Positions 48,621 to 59,404 are shown, numbered from the stretch's first letter. The stretch is 64,000 nucleotides of DNA from Vulcanimicrobiota bacterium (GCA_003161435.1 PMOS01000008.1:62001-126000); one strand, 5' to 3'. The notes: generated by a model not told the origin, from the sequence alone. Made by a program: numbers and translations.

Positions 48621-50507
48621 ATGATCCTCGAGCGCATCGCGTCCCCGGCCGACGTCAAACGGCTCAGCCGTCCCGAACTCGACCAGCTGGCACGCGAGGT
48701 CCGCGAGACCCTGATCCGCGTCTGCGCCGTCAACGGCGGTCACTTGGCGCCCAATCTCGGCGTCGTCGAGCTGACCATCGCGCTGCACCGCGTGCTCGAC
48801 CTTCCCGACGACGTCGTCGTGTGGGACGTGAGCCACCAAAGTTACGTGCACAAGCTGCTGACCGGACGCGCCGCGCGTTTCGACACCCTTCGCCAAGGCG
48901 GCGGCGTGAGCGGGTTTGCGATGCGCAGCGAATCACCCTACGACGCGTTCGGCGCGGGGCATGCCTCGACGTCGATCTCGGCCGCGCTCGGGATGGCAAC
49001 GGCGCGCGACTTGGCCGGCCGCGACGACACGGTCGTCGCGATCATCGGCGACGGCGCGCTCACCGGCGGGCTGGCCTACGAAGCGATCAACAACGCGGGG
49101 CTGCTCAAGACCAACTTCATCGTGGTGCTCAACGACAACGAGATGTCGATCGCGCCGAACGTCGGGTCGATCGCGTCGTACCTGGGGGCCCTCCGCTCCA
49201 AGCCGCTGTTCACCAAGGGTCGCGAGGTTCTCAAGGGCGTGCTCGATCACGTCCCGCTCGGCGAAACCGCGCGCAAGGCGCTCTCGACCGCCGAGATGGC
49301 GGGGATGCGCTTCGCACTGCACGATCACAAAGCGCCGGTGATCTTCGAGGAGATGGGGTTCCGCTACGTCGGGCCGATCGACGGCCACGACCTCGACACC
49401 CTCATCGACGTGATCTCGAACGCGCGCAAGATCTCCGGCCCGGTGCTGCTGCACGTGAAGACGGTCAAAGGCAAGGGCTACGACATTGCCGAGGGCGACA
49501 GCCGCACGTTCCACGGCGTCGGGCCGGGCGTCTATCATCCCGATGAAGGCCGGATCGAGAAGAAGGCCGCGCGCCAGACGTTCGCGCAGGCGTTCGCGGA
49601 CGCCATGATCGCGGCCGCCGAGCGCGACTCGCGGGTCGTCGGCATCACGGCCGCGATGCCCGACGGCACGGGCCTGGCGAAGTTCGCCAAGCGCTTTCCG
49701 CTGCGCTACTTCGACGTCGGGATCGCCGAAGCGCACGCGGTGTGCTTTGCCGCCGGCTTGTCGACCCGCGGCATCAAACCGGTCTGCGCGATCTACTCGA
49801 CCTTTCTGCAGCGCGCATACGACCAAGTCGTGCACGACGTTGCGATCCAATCGCTTCCGGTCGTGTTCGCGATCGACCGCGCCGGCTTCGTCGGCGACGA
49901 TGGGCCGACGCACATGGGGCTGTACGACATTGCGTACCTGCGCACGCTGCCGGGCGTGACGATAATGGCGCCGCGCAACGAGAACGAGGTCGCGCCGATG
50001 CTGGACCTCGCCCTCTCGCTCGATGCGCCGGCGGCGATCCGCTATCCGCGCGGCTCGACCAGCGGCAAGCACGACGAGCCGATCGCGCCGGTCGTGCTCG
50101 GCCGGGCCGAGGTGCTGCGCCGTGGCAGCGACGTGGCGATCCTGGCACTGGGCAACACCGTTGATGCGGCGCTCGACGCGTATGCGCTGCTCGAGGAGAG
50201 CGGCTGCGCCCCGACCGTCGTGAACGCGCGCTTCGTCGCGCCGCTCGACGAAATGCTGCTGCTCGAGTTGGGTGAAACGCACCGGCGCTTCATCACCCTC
50301 GAGGAGCACAGCCTGGCCGGTGGCTTCGGATCGGCTGTCGTCGAGTTCGTCAACGACCGTGGGATGGACGTCGCGGTCGAGCGGATCGGCGTACCCAACG
50401 TGCTGGTCCAACACGCCAAGCCGGAAGCGCAGCGCGCCCAGTTCGGCCTCTCCGCCGAAAACGTCGCCGCTCGCGTCCGCGCCCTAGCCCCGACGCGGAC
50501 GGCCTGA
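48621..50507 (+). CDS. dxs: 1-deoxy-D-xylulose-5-phosphate synthase
   Basis: DXS condenses pyruvate and glyceraldehyde-3-phosphate in the first step of the MEP isoprenoid pathway. The 628-residue protein contains GGHLAPNLGVVELTIALH, DVSHQSYVHKLLTGR and AFGAGHASTSISAALG. The thiamine motif runs from GDGALTGGLAYEAINNAG to VVLNDNEMSI. In the pyrimidine domain are the catalytic Glu region FDVGIAEAHAVCFAAGLS and DRAGFVGDDGPTHMG. ATG at 48621 gives an N-terminus slightly shorter than E. coli DXS but complete; GTG at 48618 is adjacent. Confidence 0.97.
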   Translation: MILERIASPADVKRLSRPELDQLAREVRETLIRVCAVNGGHLAPNLGVVELTIALHRVLDLPDDVVVWDVSHQSYVHKLLTGRAARFDTLRQGGGVSGFAMRSESPYDAFGAGHASTSISAALGMATARDLAGRDDTVVAIIGDGALTGGLAYEAINNAGLLKTNFIVVLNDNEMSIAPNVGSIASYLGALRSKPLFTKGREVLKGVLDHVPLGETARKALSTAEMAGMRFALHDHKAPVIFEEMGFRYVGPIDGHDLDTLIDVISNARKISGPVLLHVKTVKGKGYDIAEGDSRTFHGVGPGVYHPDEGRIEKKAARQTFAQAFADAMIAAAERDSRVVGITAAMPDGTGLAKFAKRFPLRYFDVGIAEAHAVCFAAGLSTRGIKPVCAIYSTFLQRAYDQVVHDVAIQSLPVVFAIDRAGFVGDDGPTHMGLYDIAYLRTLPGVTIMAPRNENEVAPMLDLALSLDAPAAIRYPRGSTSGKHDEPIAPVVLGRAEVLRRGSDVAILALGNTVDAALDAYALLEESGCAPTVVNARFVAPLDEMLLLELGETHRRFITLEEHSLAGGFGSAVVEFVNDRGMDVAVERIGVPNVLVQHAKPEAQRAQFGLSAENVAARVRALAPTRTA

Positions 50508-50602
50508 CCCCCGCCGCGCACCCCGGCCGAACAGGACAATTTCGGGGCCGACGCCAAGCCCCGGCGGTTCTTTCCGCGTCTATCTTCGGAGTCCGATCCA
50601 TC

Positions 50603-50983
50603 GTGTTTTCCGTGTTGCTCGCTGCCGCGTCGACCGCTCCCGAGGCCGTTAAGGCGGCTGCTCCCGCCGCCAAAGCGACCACGATCCCGTTCACCCTGCC
50701 CCCGGGCTTTCAGTTCGACGTCACCCCGCACTCGCCGTTGGCGCAGCACGCGCCGTGGCTCACCCACACCTTCGCGGGGCTGTTCATCGTGCTGGGCGTC
50801 ATGCTCGTCGTGCTCCTCGCCATCCAGACCACCAAGCAAGAAGGCTTGAGCGGAACGCTGGGCGGGCGGGTCGAGTCGGCGACGCGCCGGCTCGGGCTCG
50901 ACGCGCAGATCGCGCGCGTCACGCAGTTCGTCGCCATCTCGTTCGTCATCGTCGCCACCCTGGTCAGCCTCAGCGGAATCTGA
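50603..50983 (+). CDS. secG: SecG preprotein translocase subunit with N-terminal extension
   Basis: The 126-residue protein has the two SecG helices, [20 protein letters not shown] and [18 protein letters not shown]. These are separated by the cytoplasmic loop [14 protein letters not shown] that matches the family's QxxKxxGLG pattern. SecG assists SecYEG protein export. The first 50 residues (Ala/Pro-rich with [10 protein letters not shown]) are not usual for SecG and may be a signal-like or lineage-specific extension. GTG at 50603 is the start used. The next gene begins on the base after its stop. Confidence 0.85.
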   Translation: MFSVLLAAASTAPEAVKAAAPAAKATTIPFTLPPGFQFDVTPHSPLAQHAPWLTHTFAGLFIVLGVMLVVLLAIQTTKQEGLSGTLGGRVESATRRLGLDAQIARVTQFVAISFVIVATLVSLSGI

Positions 50984-52033
50984 GTGGCGCTGCTCGAGGT
51001 CCACGACCTCCGGACGACGTTCAAAACCGAAGACGGCGTCGTCGCCGCGGTCAACGGGCTGTCGTTCTCCGTCGAACCGGGTTCGACGCTGGGCATCGTC
51101 GGCGAGTCGGGTTCGGGGAAATCGGTCACCTCGCTCTCGATCATGCGCCTGATCGCGCAGAACGGCACGATCGAACGCGGGACGATCCTGTTCAAGGGCG
51201 AGAACCTGCTCGACAAGAGCGAAGCCGAGATGCGGAAGATTCGCGGTCGCGACATCGCGATGATCTTCCAGGATCCGATGACCTCGCTCAACCCGGTGCT
51301 CACCATCGGCGAGCAGATCGCCGAGGCGACGCGCCTGCACCTCGGGCTCAACAAGAAAGAGGCGCTCGACAAGGCGGTCGACATGCTGCGCCTCGTGCGC
51401 ATCCCGATCGCCGAGAAGCGCTTGCGCGACTATCCGCACCAGTTCTCGGGCGGGATGCGCCAGCGCGTCATGATAGCGATGGCGCTCTCGTGCGATCCCG
51501 CCGTGCTGATCGCCGACGAGCCGACCACGGCGCTCGACGTGACGATCCAAGCGCAGATCATCGAGCTGATGAACGAGATGCAGGCTCGGTTGGGTTCGGC
51601 GATCGTTCTGATAACGCACGACCTGGGCGTCGTCGCCGAGACGTGCGAAAACGTCTTGGTGATGTACGGCGGCAACATGGTCGAGTACGGCACGGCCACC
51701 GAGATCTTCGATTCGCCGAAGATGCCCTATACGATGGGGCTGCTCGAATCTCTGCCACGATTGGATCAAGCCGGTTCGCGGTTGATCCCGATCGAGGGCC
51801 AGCCGCCGAACCTGCTGCGCATGCCGCCGGGGTGCGCGTTCGCGCCGCGCTGCCGCTATCGGATGCCGATCTGCGACGAGCCGGTTCCGCTCTACGATTT
51901 CGGAAACGGCCACGTCGCGCGCTGCTTCCTCTATGACCAGCGCGCCGAAGGTCAGAAACCGATCGAGGCCGAGAACCGGCCCGTCATCGCCGGCTCAGCG
52001 GTGGCGCAGGCGCCGCCGCGCGTCGCGCGATGA
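50984..52033 (+). CDS. Peptide/nickel ABC transporter ATPase (OppD/DppD type)
   Basis: A 349-residue ABC ATPase with Walker [11 protein letters not shown]-loop [13 protein letters not shown], the signature [14 protein letters not shown], Walker [14 protein letters not shown] and the switch His in LITHDLG. The C-terminal oligopeptide extension is present, with Cys residues ([19 protein letters not shown]) typical of OppD and able to hold an iron-sulfur cluster in relatives. It overlaps the OppF-type gene by 4 bases. The permease and binding-protein genes are not adjacent. Confidence 0.92.
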   Translation: MALLEVHDLRTTFKTEDGVVAAVNGLSFSVEPGSTLGIVGESGSGKSVTSLSIMRLIAQNGTIERGTILFKGENLLDKSEAEMRKIRGRDIAMIFQDPMTSLNPVLTIGEQIAEATRLHLGLNKKEALDKAVDMLRLVRIPIAEKRLRDYPHQFSGGMRQRVMIAMALSCDPAVLIADEPTTALDVTIQAQIIELMNEMQARLGSAIVLITHDLGVVAETCENVLVMYGGNMVEYGTATEIFDSPKMPYTMGLLESLPRLDQAGSRLIPIEGQPPNLLRMPPGCAFAPRCRYRMPICDEPVPLYDFGNGHVARCFLYDQRAEGQKPIEAENRPVIAGSAVAQAPPRVAR

Positions 52034-53100
52034 CCGCGCCGAGCGCCGGCGCCGCCGCCGCCGCGACGGTCGCGCCGCACGACGATCTAGTCATCGTCCG
52101 CGACCTCTACAAGTACTTTCCGATCACCGCGGGGATCTTGCAACGCCACGTCGCGGACGTGCGCGCCGTCGACGGGATCGACTTCGAGATCCGGCGCGGC
52201 GAGACGCTGGGGCTGGTCGGCGAATCCGGTTCAGGCAAGACCACGGCGGGGCGCGTCATCCTGCGGCTGACCGAGGCCACCAAAGGCAGCGTGCAGTTCG
52301 AAGGGCGCGAGCTCGTCGGCCTCTCGCGCAACGATCTGCGCCCCCTCCGCAAGGAGATGCAGATCATCTTTCAGGACCCCTACGCGTCGCTGAATCCGCG
52401 GATGACGGTCGGCTCGATCGTGCGCGAACCGCTCGAGATCCATGGCATCGCGCACGGCAAAGAGGCCGACGTCCGGGTTCAGGAGCTGTTGCGTCTGGTC
52501 GGCCTCCAGCCGCATCACGCCAACCGCTATCCCCACGAGTTCTCCGGCGGCCAGCGCCAGCGCGTCGGCGTCGCGCGGGCGCTCGCGGTCAACCCGAAGT
52601 TCATCGTCGCCGACGAGCCGGTTTCGGCGCTCGACGTGTCGATCCAAGCCCAGGTCATCAACCTGCTTCAGGACTTGCAGCAGCAGCTCGGGCTGACGTA
52701 CCTGTTCATCGCCCACGATCTCTCGGTCGTGCGCCACATCTCCAACCGCGTCGCGGTCATGTACGTCGGCAAGATCGTGGAGATCGCCGACCGCGACCGG
52801 CTGTACGACAACCCGCTCCATCCCTACACGCAGGCGCTGCTCTCGGCGATCCCGATCCCCGATCCCGACATCGAACGGCGCCGCAAGCGCGTCATCCTCA
52901 CCGGCGACATCCCGTCGCCGGTGAACCCGCCGCCGGGTTGCCGGTTCCACACCCGCTGCCCGATCGCGTTCGATCGCTGCAAGGTCGAAGTGCCGGCGTT
53001 CAAGGAGTACGAACCGGGACACCGCGCGGCGTGCCACTGGGTCGAAGAGCACGGCGGCACCGCGCCCGATCTGACCGTCACGCCAACCGCGCTCGCGTAG
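52030..53100 (+). CDS. Peptide ABC transporter ATPase (OppF/DppF type)
   Basis: A 356-residue partner ATPase with Walker [11 protein letters not shown]-loop [16 protein letters not shown], signature [14 protein letters not shown], Walker [14 protein letters not shown] and [11 protein letters not shown]. The C-terminal Opp domain has [17 protein letters not shown]. An Ala-rich N-terminus precedes the ABC domain (residues 1-20). It is the last gene of the secG-oppD-oppF run and is followed by a hairpin at 53123. Such ATPase pairs drive import of oligopeptides or dipeptides. Confidence 0.92.
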   Translation: MTAPSAGAAAAATVAPHDDLVIVRDLYKYFPITAGILQRHVADVRAVDGIDFEIRRGETLGLVGESGSGKTTAGRVILRLTEATKGSVQFEGRELVGLSRNDLRPLRKEMQIIFQDPYASLNPRMTVGSIVREPLEIHGIAHGKEADVRVQELLRLVGLQPHHANRYPHEFSGGQRQRVGVARALAVNPKFIVADEPVSALDVSIQAQVINLLQDLQQQLGLTYLFIAHDLSVVRHISNRVAVMYVGKIVEIADRDRLYDNPLHPYTQALLSAIPIPDPDIERRRKRVILTGDIPSPVNPPPGCRFHTRCPIAFDRCKVEVPAFKEYEPGHRAACHWVEEHGGTAPDLTVTPTALA

Positions 53101-53122
53101 CGCAGGGCGCCGGAAAAGAAAC

Positions 53123-53148
53123 GAGGAGCGGTCCGAAGACCGCTCCTC
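53123..53148 (-). terminator. Bidirectional hairpin terminator (TTCG tetraloop on the minus strand)
   Basis: GAGGAGCGGTC (53123-53133) pairs perfectly with GACCGCTCCTC (53138-53148) around CGAA, which is C-TTCG-G on the minus strand. A T-rich stretch (TTTCTTTT) follows on the minus strand, so it mainly ends the lysine-rich repeat gene. It also faces oppF. Confidence 0.8.
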
Positions 53149-53159
53149 TGATGTTGCCG

Positions 53160-53618
53160 TCAGGCCTTTTTCTTGCGTCCGGCCTTCTTGCGTCCGCCGG
53201 TCTTTTTGGCGGCCTTCTTCTTGCGACCGCCGGTTTTCTTGGCGGCTTTCTTGCGGCCACCGGTTTTCTTGGCGGCTTTCTTTCGTCCGCCGGTCTTCTT
53301 GGCAGCCTTCTTCTTGCGACCACCGGTCTTCTTGGCGGCCTTCTTCTTGCGACCGCCGGTCTTCTTCGCGGCCTTCTTCTTGCGGCCGCCGGTTTTCTTG
53401 GCGGCTTTCTTTCGTCCGCCGGTCTTCTTGGCAGCCTTCTTGCGGCCGCCGGTTTTCTTGGCGGCTTTCTTGCGGCCGCCGGTTTTCTTGGCGGCCTTCT
53501 TGCGACCGTTGGTGGATTTCTTACGGCCGGCGCCTTTGCGGCGACCGCCGCGACGACCCGCTGCAGCCGGTGCTGCGTCAGTCGTCGAGCCGTCGCCATT
53601 CATGAGATCCGAGTCCAT
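53160..53618 (-). CDS. Lysine-rich decapeptide-repeat protein, histone H1-like
   Basis: A 152-residue extremely basic protein. After a short acidic and Ala-rich N-terminus (MDSDLMNGDG...) it consists of ten copies of the unit RK(K)KAAKKTGG, of 10 or 11 residues, ending in GRKKAGRKKKA. The units vary by one extra Lys (copies 5-7 and 10). Composition and KKAAKK motifs resemble histone H1 tails and bacterial H1-like proteins such as Hc1 or AlgP, so DNA binding or compaction is likely. AGGAGG lies 4 bases before the ATG. It has no globular domain. It is transcribed away from topA. Confidence 0.8.
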   Translation of the reverse strand: MDSDLMNGDGSTTDAAPAAAGRRGGRRKGAGRKKSTNGRKKAAKKTGGRKKAAKKTGGRKKAAKKTGGRKKAAKKTGGRKKKAAKKTGGRKKKAAKKTGGRKKKAAKKTGGRKKAAKKTGGRKKAAKKTGGRKKKAAKKTGGRKKAGRKKKA

Positions 53619-53839
53619 TCAACCTCCTCGTCCGCGCGGACGGAGTTGTCTTCGATCTTGCGTCGCTTGTGCGATGCAGTTAGAGGCAGAATACAATCAT
53701 TTCGCGTTTCGTGCAACTCTGCGCCCCGGCCGGGTGTTTCTCGCGCGCGCCGCGCGACGAAAAATTGGAGGCTCTTGACGTCCGGGTTTATACTGTGGCC
53801 CGAAGCTCGTCCCAGCGAGCGCACCCTCTGGAGACCGCC

Positions 53840-55999
53840 GTGGCGAAGCCCCTGATCATCGTCGAATCGCCGACGAAAGCCAAAACCATCAAGAAATTCC
53901 TACCCGCGCGCTACGTCGTGAAGGCATCCGTCGGGCACGTCCGCGACCTGCCGAAATCGACGCTGGGAGTCGATGTCGCCGATGGATTCACGCCCCGCTA
54001 CCTGACCATCAAAGGTAAGGGCGACATCATCAAAGACCTCAAGGCGGCGGCGAAGGGTGCCTCCGACGTCTACCTCGCGACCGACCCCGATCGCGAAGGC
54101 GAGGCGATTGCGTGGCATCTCGCCGAGCTCCTCAAGCTCGAGCATCCCCAGCGCATCGAGCTCCACGAGATCACCCGGGAGGCGGCGCTGGCCGCACTCA
54201 AGGATCCGCATCCGATCGACATGCCGCGCGTCAACGCGCAGCAGGCGCGGCGAATCTTGGATCGGCTGGTCGGCTACAAAATCTCGCCGCTGCTGTGGGC
54301 CAAGGTGCGCGGCGGGCTCTCCGCCGGACGCGTGCAGTCGGTCGCTGTTCGCTTGATCGTCGACCGCGAGCGCGAGATCCGCGCCTTCGACCCGCGCGAG
54401 TACTGGTCGATCACTGCGCAACTCGCCACCGCCGGTTCACCGATCGTGTTCCCGGCCGACCTGCACCAGGTCGACGGTGAGAAGGCCGAGATCGTCAACG
54501 GCGAGCAGGCCGACGCCATCATGAAGGCGCTCGAAGGCGCCGAATTTCGCGTCTCCGGCGTCAAAACGCGCGAGACCCGGCGCAACGCAGCGGCCCCGTT
54601 CACCACGTCCACGCTCCAGCAAGAGGCGTCCCGCAAGCTCAAGTTCCGCGTCCGTAAGACGATGCAGATCGCGCAGGCGCTGTATGAGGGCATCGACCTG
54701 GGCCGCAGCGAGGGAACGCAGGGTCTGATCACCTACATGCGCACCGACTCGACGCGCATCTCGGATTCGGCAAGCCAGGCGGCCCGCGAGTACATCATCG
54801 GCCGGTTCGGCGAGGCGTATCACAGCGGCGGCCGGCAGTTCAAGATCAAGGAAGGCGCACAGGACGCGCACGAAGCGATTCGTCCCACCTCGGTGCTTCA
54901 CACGCCCGAGTCGCTGGCGGGGGTTCTCAAGCGCGACGAGCTGCGTCTGTACCGTCTGATCTGGGAGCGTTTCATCGCGTCGCAGATGGCGCCGGCCGTT
55001 TTCGATCAGACGACGGTCGACATTGCAGCGACCGAACGCTTCACGTTCCGCGCGACCGGTAGCGTGCTCAAATTCGCCGGTTTCACCGCGGTTTACGAAG
55101 AGGGCACGGATACCGCGACCGGTTCGGCCGACGCGGCGCCGACGTTGACGCAGGCAGAGAAGGCACGGCCGATCCTGCCCAAGATGAATCAGGACGACGT
55201 GCTCGACCCCAAGTCGATCGAACCCAAGCAGCACTTCACCGAGCCGCCGCCGCGCTATACGGAAGCGACGCTGGTGCGGGCGCTCGAGGAGAACGGGATC
55301 GGGCGGCCGTCGACCTACAGCGCGATCGTCGAGACGATCCAGGCGCGCGGCTACGTCGAACAGCTCGACCGGCGCTTTGCGCCGACCGAGATCGGCGAGT
55401 CGGTGAACGATCTGCTGGTCGAGCACTTCCCCGAGATCGTCGACCTCACGTTCACCGCGTCGATGGAGGGCAAGCTGGACACGCTGGCCGAGACCGGCGG
55501 CGACTGGGCGGCGACGGCAAAAGTGCTGAGCGACTTTTACGACGGGTTCGCGATCGAGTTGGCAGAGGCCGAGCGCAAGCTGCCCAAGTACGAACAGCGC
55601 GACGAGCCGACCGACGAGGTGTGCGTCAACTGCGGCAAGCCGATGGTCATCAAGACCGGTCGCTTCGGGCGCTTCATGTCGTGCACGGGCTATCCTGAGT
55701 GCAAGACCACGAAGCCGATCCTCAAAGACACGGGCGTGAAGTGTCCTAAGGACGGCGGGATGATCGCCGAGCGAAAGTCGCGCAAAGGGCGCACGTTCTA
55801 CGGCTGCGCGAACTACCCGGCTTGCGATTTCGTCTCGTGGGACAAGGTCGCGCCCCAACCGTGCGCGGTCTGCGGCGACTATGTGACCGAGAAGGTGAAG
55901 CGCGGGGGCGCGGTCACCTACATCTGCCACACCGACCGGCAGCACGCGACGGGTCTGGGTTCGGCGGGAGACACGGACGACGAGGCCGACATCGCATGA
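53840..55999 (+). CDS. topA: DNA topoisomerase I (type IA)
   Basis: A 719-residue enzyme that relaxes negative supercoils. The Toprim domain begins LIIVESPTKAKTIKKFL and has the metal-binding DPDREGEAIAWHL. The catalytic Tyr is residue 299 in GLITYMRTDSTRIS. IGRPSTYSAIVETIQARGYV lies in the core. Two C-terminal zinc-finger repeats (CVNCGKPMVIKTGRFGRFMSC, then CPKDGG...YGCANYPAC) and a third Cys pair (CAVCGDYVTEKVKRGG) follow. GTG at 53840 has GGAG 7 bases upstream and gives the standard N-terminus. The stop overlaps trmFO as ATGA. Confidence 0.97.
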   Translation: MAKPLIIVESPTKAKTIKKFLPARYVVKASVGHVRDLPKSTLGVDVADGFTPRYLTIKGKGDIIKDLKAAAKGASDVYLATDPDREGEAIAWHLAELLKLEHPQRIELHEITREAALAALKDPHPIDMPRVNAQQARRILDRLVGYKISPLLWAKVRGGLSAGRVQSVAVRLIVDREREIRAFDPREYWSITAQLATAGSPIVFPADLHQVDGEKAEIVNGEQADAIMKALEGAEFRVSGVKTRETRRNAAAPFTTSTLQQEASRKLKFRVRKTMQIAQALYEGIDLGRSEGTQGLITYMRTDSTRISDSASQAAREYIIGRFGEAYHSGGRQFKIKEGAQDAHEAIRPTSVLHTPESLAGVLKRDELRLYRLIWERFIASQMAPAVFDQTTVDIAATERFTFRATGSVLKFAGFTAVYEEGTDTATGSADAAPTLTQAEKARPILPKMNQDDVLDPKSIEPKQHFTEPPPRYTEATLVRALEENGIGRPSTYSAIVETIQARGYVEQLDRRFAPTEIGESVNDLLVEHFPEIVDLTFTASMEGKLDTLAETGGDWAATAKVLSDFYDGFAIELAEAERKLPKYEQRDEPTDEVCVNCGKPMVIKTGRFGRFMSCTGYPECKTTKPILKDTGVKCPKDGGMIAERKSRKGRTFYGCANYPACDFVSWDKVAPQPCAVCGDYVTEKVKRGGAVTYICHTDRQHATGLGSAGDTDDEADIA

Positions 56000-57354
56000 G
56001 TCCGCGCGCTGTGGCCGACGTCACGGTGATCGGCGGCGGCTTGGCGGGATGCGAGGCGGCGTGGCAAGCCGCGCGCCGCGGCGCGTCCGTTGTTTTGTAC
56101 GAGATGCGTCCGCACGTGCGCGGTCCCGCCCATCAGACCGGAATGCTCGCCGAGCTGGTCTGCTCGAACTCGATGCGCGGCGCCGCGCTCGAGAACGCCG
56201 TCGGGTTGCTCAAAGAAGAGTTGGTCCGGCTCGACTCGCTCATCGTCACCTCGGCACGCGAAACCGCCGTGCCGGCCGGCGGCGCGCTGGCCGTCGACCG
56301 CGCGCGCTTCGGCGCGCTGGTCGAGTCGCGGCTGACCGCGTTGCCCAACGTCGAGCTGCGGCGCGAGGAGATCGCCGCGATCCCGCCCCAGGGAACGGTG
56401 ATCGTCGCGTGCGGTCCGCTACCGTCGGACCCGCTCGCCGCAGCGCTCGACGCGCTGGTCGGCGGGCGGCTGCACTACTACGACGCAGCCGCGCCGATCG
56501 TCGCGCTCGATTCGATCGACACGGACGTGATGTACCGCAAGTCCCGCTACGACAAGGGCGAGGGCGACGACTACCTCAACATCCCGCTGGACCGCGAGAC
56601 CTACGCGCGCTTCGTCGACGACCTGCGCACGCTGCCCAAGCACGATCCGCACGGCTTCGAAACCGACGCCGCGACCGGTGACGTGCCGTATTTCGAGGGC
56701 TGTCTGCCGATCGAGGAGATGGCCGCGCGCGGCGAAGACGCGCTGCGCTTCGGTCCGCTCAAGCCGGTCGGCTTGCGCGATCCGCGCACCGGCCGCGCAC
56801 CGTACGCCGTGGTGCAACTGCGCAAGGAGAACGCCGCCGGCACGGCGCTGAACCTGGTCGGTTTTCAGACGCGTTTGACGTGGCCGGCCCAAAAAGAGGC
56901 GTTCGCCAAATTGCCGGGGCTCGCGCAGGCCGAGTGGCTGCGGCTGGGCGTCATGCACCGCAACACCTTCATCGACTCGCCGCGGCTGCTCGGGCCCGAT
57001 CTGCGGTTGCGGGCGCAACCGCGCATCCTGTTCGCGGGCCAGATCACCGGTGCGGAGGGCTACGTCGAAGCCGCCGCCTGCGGCACGATCGCCGGAATCG
57101 CGGCGGCACGCGAACGGCTCGGCCTGCCGCCCGCCGTCGTGCCCGCCGACACCGCGCTCGGCGCGATCGTCGCACACCTGCAAAACACCCAGACGCCCGA
57201 CTTCCAGCCCGCCAACGTCACCTGGAGCTTCTTCTCGCCGCTGGACGAGACGATTCGCGACAAGCGCGAGCGGCGCGCGCGGATGGCCCAGCGAGCGCTG
57301 GCGAAGATCGATGCGTTCGCCGCCGCCGTCGCACCGCAGGCGGTTCCCGCTTAG
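55996..57354 (+). CDS. trmFO: Folate/FAD-dependent tRNA (uracil-54-C5)-methyltransferase
   Basis: TrmFO makes ribothymidine at position 54 of tRNAs using methylenetetrahydrofolate and FADH2. The 452-residue protein opens with the FAD motif [20 protein letters not shown]. It has [60 protein letters not shown] and [17 protein letters not shown], all diagnostic. The order topA-trmFO-hslV-hslU is conserved in several phyla; here no xerC lies between trmFO and hslV. Confidence 0.96.
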   Translation: MSPRAVADVTVIGGGLAGCEAAWQAARRGASVVLYEMRPHVRGPAHQTGMLAELVCSNSMRGAALENAVGLLKEELVRLDSLIVTSARETAVPAGGALAVDRARFGALVESRLTALPNVELRREEIAAIPPQGTVIVACGPLPSDPLAAALDALVGGRLHYYDAAAPIVALDSIDTDVMYRKSRYDKGEGDDYLNIPLDRETYARFVDDLRTLPKHDPHGFETDAATGDVPYFEGCLPIEEMAARGEDALRFGPLKPVGLRDPRTGRAPYAVVQLRKENAAGTALNLVGFQTRLTWPAQKEAFAKLPGLAQAEWLRLGVMHRNTFIDSPRLLGPDLRLRAQPRILFAGQITGAEGYVEAAACGTIAGIAAARERLGLPPAVVPADTALGAIVAHLQNTQTPDFQPANVTWSFFSPLDETIRDKRERRARMAQRALAKIDAFAAAVAPQAVPA

Positions 57355-57403
57355 CGGCTCGACGGATGCAACCTCGGCGCCCGGCGGCGAGTACCAAGCC
57401 TGG

Positions 57404-57934
57404 ATGAAGATTCGTTCGACGACGATTTGCGCCGTCCGGCGGGACGGCCGGATCGCGATGGCCGGCGACGGTCAGGTGACCGTCGACAAAACCGTCATGA
57501 AGCACGGCGCGCGCAAGGTCCGCACGATCGCGGGCGGCAAGGTCTTGGCCGGTTTTGCCGGCAGCGCGTCTGATGGGATGACGCTGCTCGACAAGTTCGA
57601 GAGCAAGATGAGCGCGTACAAAGACAACGTCGTGCGTGCGGCGGTCGAGCTGGCCAAGGACTGGCGCCAGGATCGCGCACTGCGCCGGCTCGAGGCGCTA
57701 CTCATCGTGGGTACGCCCGACCACCTTTTCGTGCTGAGCGGAACCGGCGACGTGATCGAGCCCGACGAAGGCGTCGCCGCGATCGGCAGCGGGGGACCGT
57801 ACGCGCAAGCGGCCGCAATGGCGCTGCTGGGGCACTCCGGTTTGACGGTCGAAGAGATCGCGCGGGAAGCCTTGCGCATCGCCGGCCGCATCGACATCTA
57901 CACCAACGACAACGTGGAAGTGCTCGCCCTGTGA
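57404..57934 (+). CDS. hslV: ATP-dependent protease proteolytic subunit HslV
   Basis: A 176-residue N-terminal nucleophile peptidase that forms the HslUV complex. The mature N-terminal Thr lies in [22 protein letters not shown] five-residue propeptide (MKIRS) precedes the first Thr, which must be removed for activity; E. coli has only Met. Lys in [13 protein letters not shown] and the final NDNVEVLAL are typical. ATG at 57404 follows trmFO by 49 bases. The stop overlaps hslU (GTGA). Confidence 0.95.
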   Translation: MKIRSTTICAVRRDGRIAMAGDGQVTVDKTVMKHGARKVRTIAGGKVLAGFAGSASDGMTLLDKFESKMSAYKDNVVRAAVELAKDWRQDRALRRLEALLIVGTPDHLFVLSGTGDVIEPDEGVAAIGSGGPYAQAAAMALLGHSGLTVEEIAREALRIAGRIDIYTNDNVEVLAL

Positions 57935-59364
57935 CCAAGAACCCCCAAGATCTCACGCCGCGCGAGATCGTCGCGGAGCTCGACCGCTTCATCGTCGGAC
58001 AGGCCGACGCCAAGCGCGCCGTCGCGGTCGCGATGCGCAACCGCTACCGCCGCGAGCGTCTTCCCGAACGCGTCCGCAAGGAAGTGTCGCCGAAGAACAT
58101 CCTCATGATCGGCCCGACCGGCGTCGGCAAGACCGAGATCGCGCGTCGCTTGGCGTCGCTCGCCGGCGCACCGTTCATCAAGGTCGAGGCGACGAAGTAC
58201 ACCGAGGTCGGCTACGTCGGGCGCGACGTCGAGTCGATGGTGCGCGATCTGGCCGAGGCCGCGGTGCGCATGGTTTCCGACGAGCGGCGGAGCGAGGTGC
58301 GCGAAGCCGCCGATGCCGCCGCGGTCGAACGGATCGTCGACATCCTGCACCCCGAGACGTCGGCGCCCCAACCGCAGCAGGCGAACCCCTTCGCAGCCTC
58401 GCTCGGCTCGATCTTCGGCAACGCGTTTCCGCAGCAGCAGGCGCAGACGACGACGCAGACCGCGACGCGAACCCTCCCCGACGACGAATCGGCGCGCGTG
58501 CGCGCGAGCGCGAAAGCCGACGTCGAACGCGGCTTCTACGATGTGCGCATGATCGAGATCGAGGTCGAGGAGTCGGCGCAGCTGCCGATCGGGATGCTCG
58601 GCGGCGGCGAACCGGGCGGCGGCGCGGACATGGGCGAGATGCTGGGCGGGCTGCTGCCCAAGAAACGCGTAAAGAAGAAGGTGACCGTTGCCGACGCGCG
58701 CCGCATCTTCGCGCAGCAAGAAGCCGACAAGCTCATCGACATGGACGCCGTGAAGCACGAGGCGCTCCGGCGCGCGGGCGACCATGGAATCGTCTTCATC
58801 GACGAGATCGACAAGGTCGCCGGCCGTGAAGGCGGGCGCGGCCCCGACGTCTCGCGCGAAGGCGTGCAGCGCGACATCCTTCCGATCGTCGAGGGTAGCA
58901 CGGTGCAAACCAAGCACGGGCCGCTCTCGACCGATCACGTGCTGTTCATCGCGGCCGGTGCGTTCCACGTCTCCAAGCCGTCGGATCTCATTCCGGAGTT
59001 GCAGGGACGCTTTCCGGTGCGGGTCGAGCTCGACTCGCTGACCGCGGCCGATTTCGAGATCATCCTCACGCAGCCCGAGAACGCACTGATCGGTCAGTAC
59101 AAGGCGCTGCTCGGCGCCGACGGCGTCGACCTGGACGTCACCACCGACGCGATCGCCGAGATCGCGCAGATCGCGATGCGCGTCAACGAGCAGACCGAGA
59201 ACATCGGCGCTCGCCGGCTGCACACCGTCCTCGAGCGCGTCCTCGACGAGATCGCCTTTCGCGCTCCTGAAGAAGGCGGGCAGATCACGATCGATGCGGC
59301 GTATGTGCGCGATCGATTGGACTCGATCGCGGGCAACTCGGACTTGTCGGCGTTTATTCTTTAG
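57931..59364 (+). CDS. hslU: HslU ATPase subunit of the HslUV protease
   Basis: A 477-residue AAA+ unfoldase. The family start [27 protein letters not shown] precedes Walker [35 protein letters not shown] holds the pore GYVG, and Walker B is [12 protein letters not shown]. The intermediate I-domain spans about residues 110-240, with a Gln/Thr-rich part and a Gly-rich part ([15 protein letters not shown]). Sensor and C-terminal motifs are [12 protein letters not shown] and [18 protein letters not shown], and the end ADLSAFIL-like tail (here DLSAFIL) inserts into HslV. The GTG start overlaps hslV. Confidence 0.96.
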   Translation: MTKNPQDLTPREIVAELDRFIVGQADAKRAVAVAMRNRYRRERLPERVRKEVSPKNILMIGPTGVGKTEIARRLASLAGAPFIKVEATKYTEVGYVGRDVESMVRDLAEAAVRMVSDERRSEVREAADAAAVERIVDILHPETSAPQPQQANPFAASLGSIFGNAFPQQQAQTTTQTATRTLPDDESARVRASAKADVERGFYDVRMIEIEVEESAQLPIGMLGGGEPGGGADMGEMLGGLLPKKRVKKKVTVADARRIFAQQEADKLIDMDAVKHEALRRAGDHGIVFIDEIDKVAGREGGRGPDVSREGVQRDILPIVEGSTVQTKHGPLSTDHVLFIAAGAFHVSKPSDLIPELQGRFPVRVELDSLTAADFEIILTQPENALIGQYKALLGADGVDLDVTTDAIAEIAQIAMRVNEQTENIGARRLHTVLERVLDEIAFRAPEEGGQITIDAAYVRDRLDSIAGNSDLSAFIL

Positions 59365-59404
59365 CCGTTAGTGTCGCGACATTGGGTTGATGGTGGCTGC
59401 GGGC

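Noticed and set aside
53173-53778. Plus-strand frame encoding repeated PPVFLAAFL units
   Set aside because: It is the exact antisense of the lysine-rich repeat gene, which has a strong ribosome site and terminator on the minus strand.
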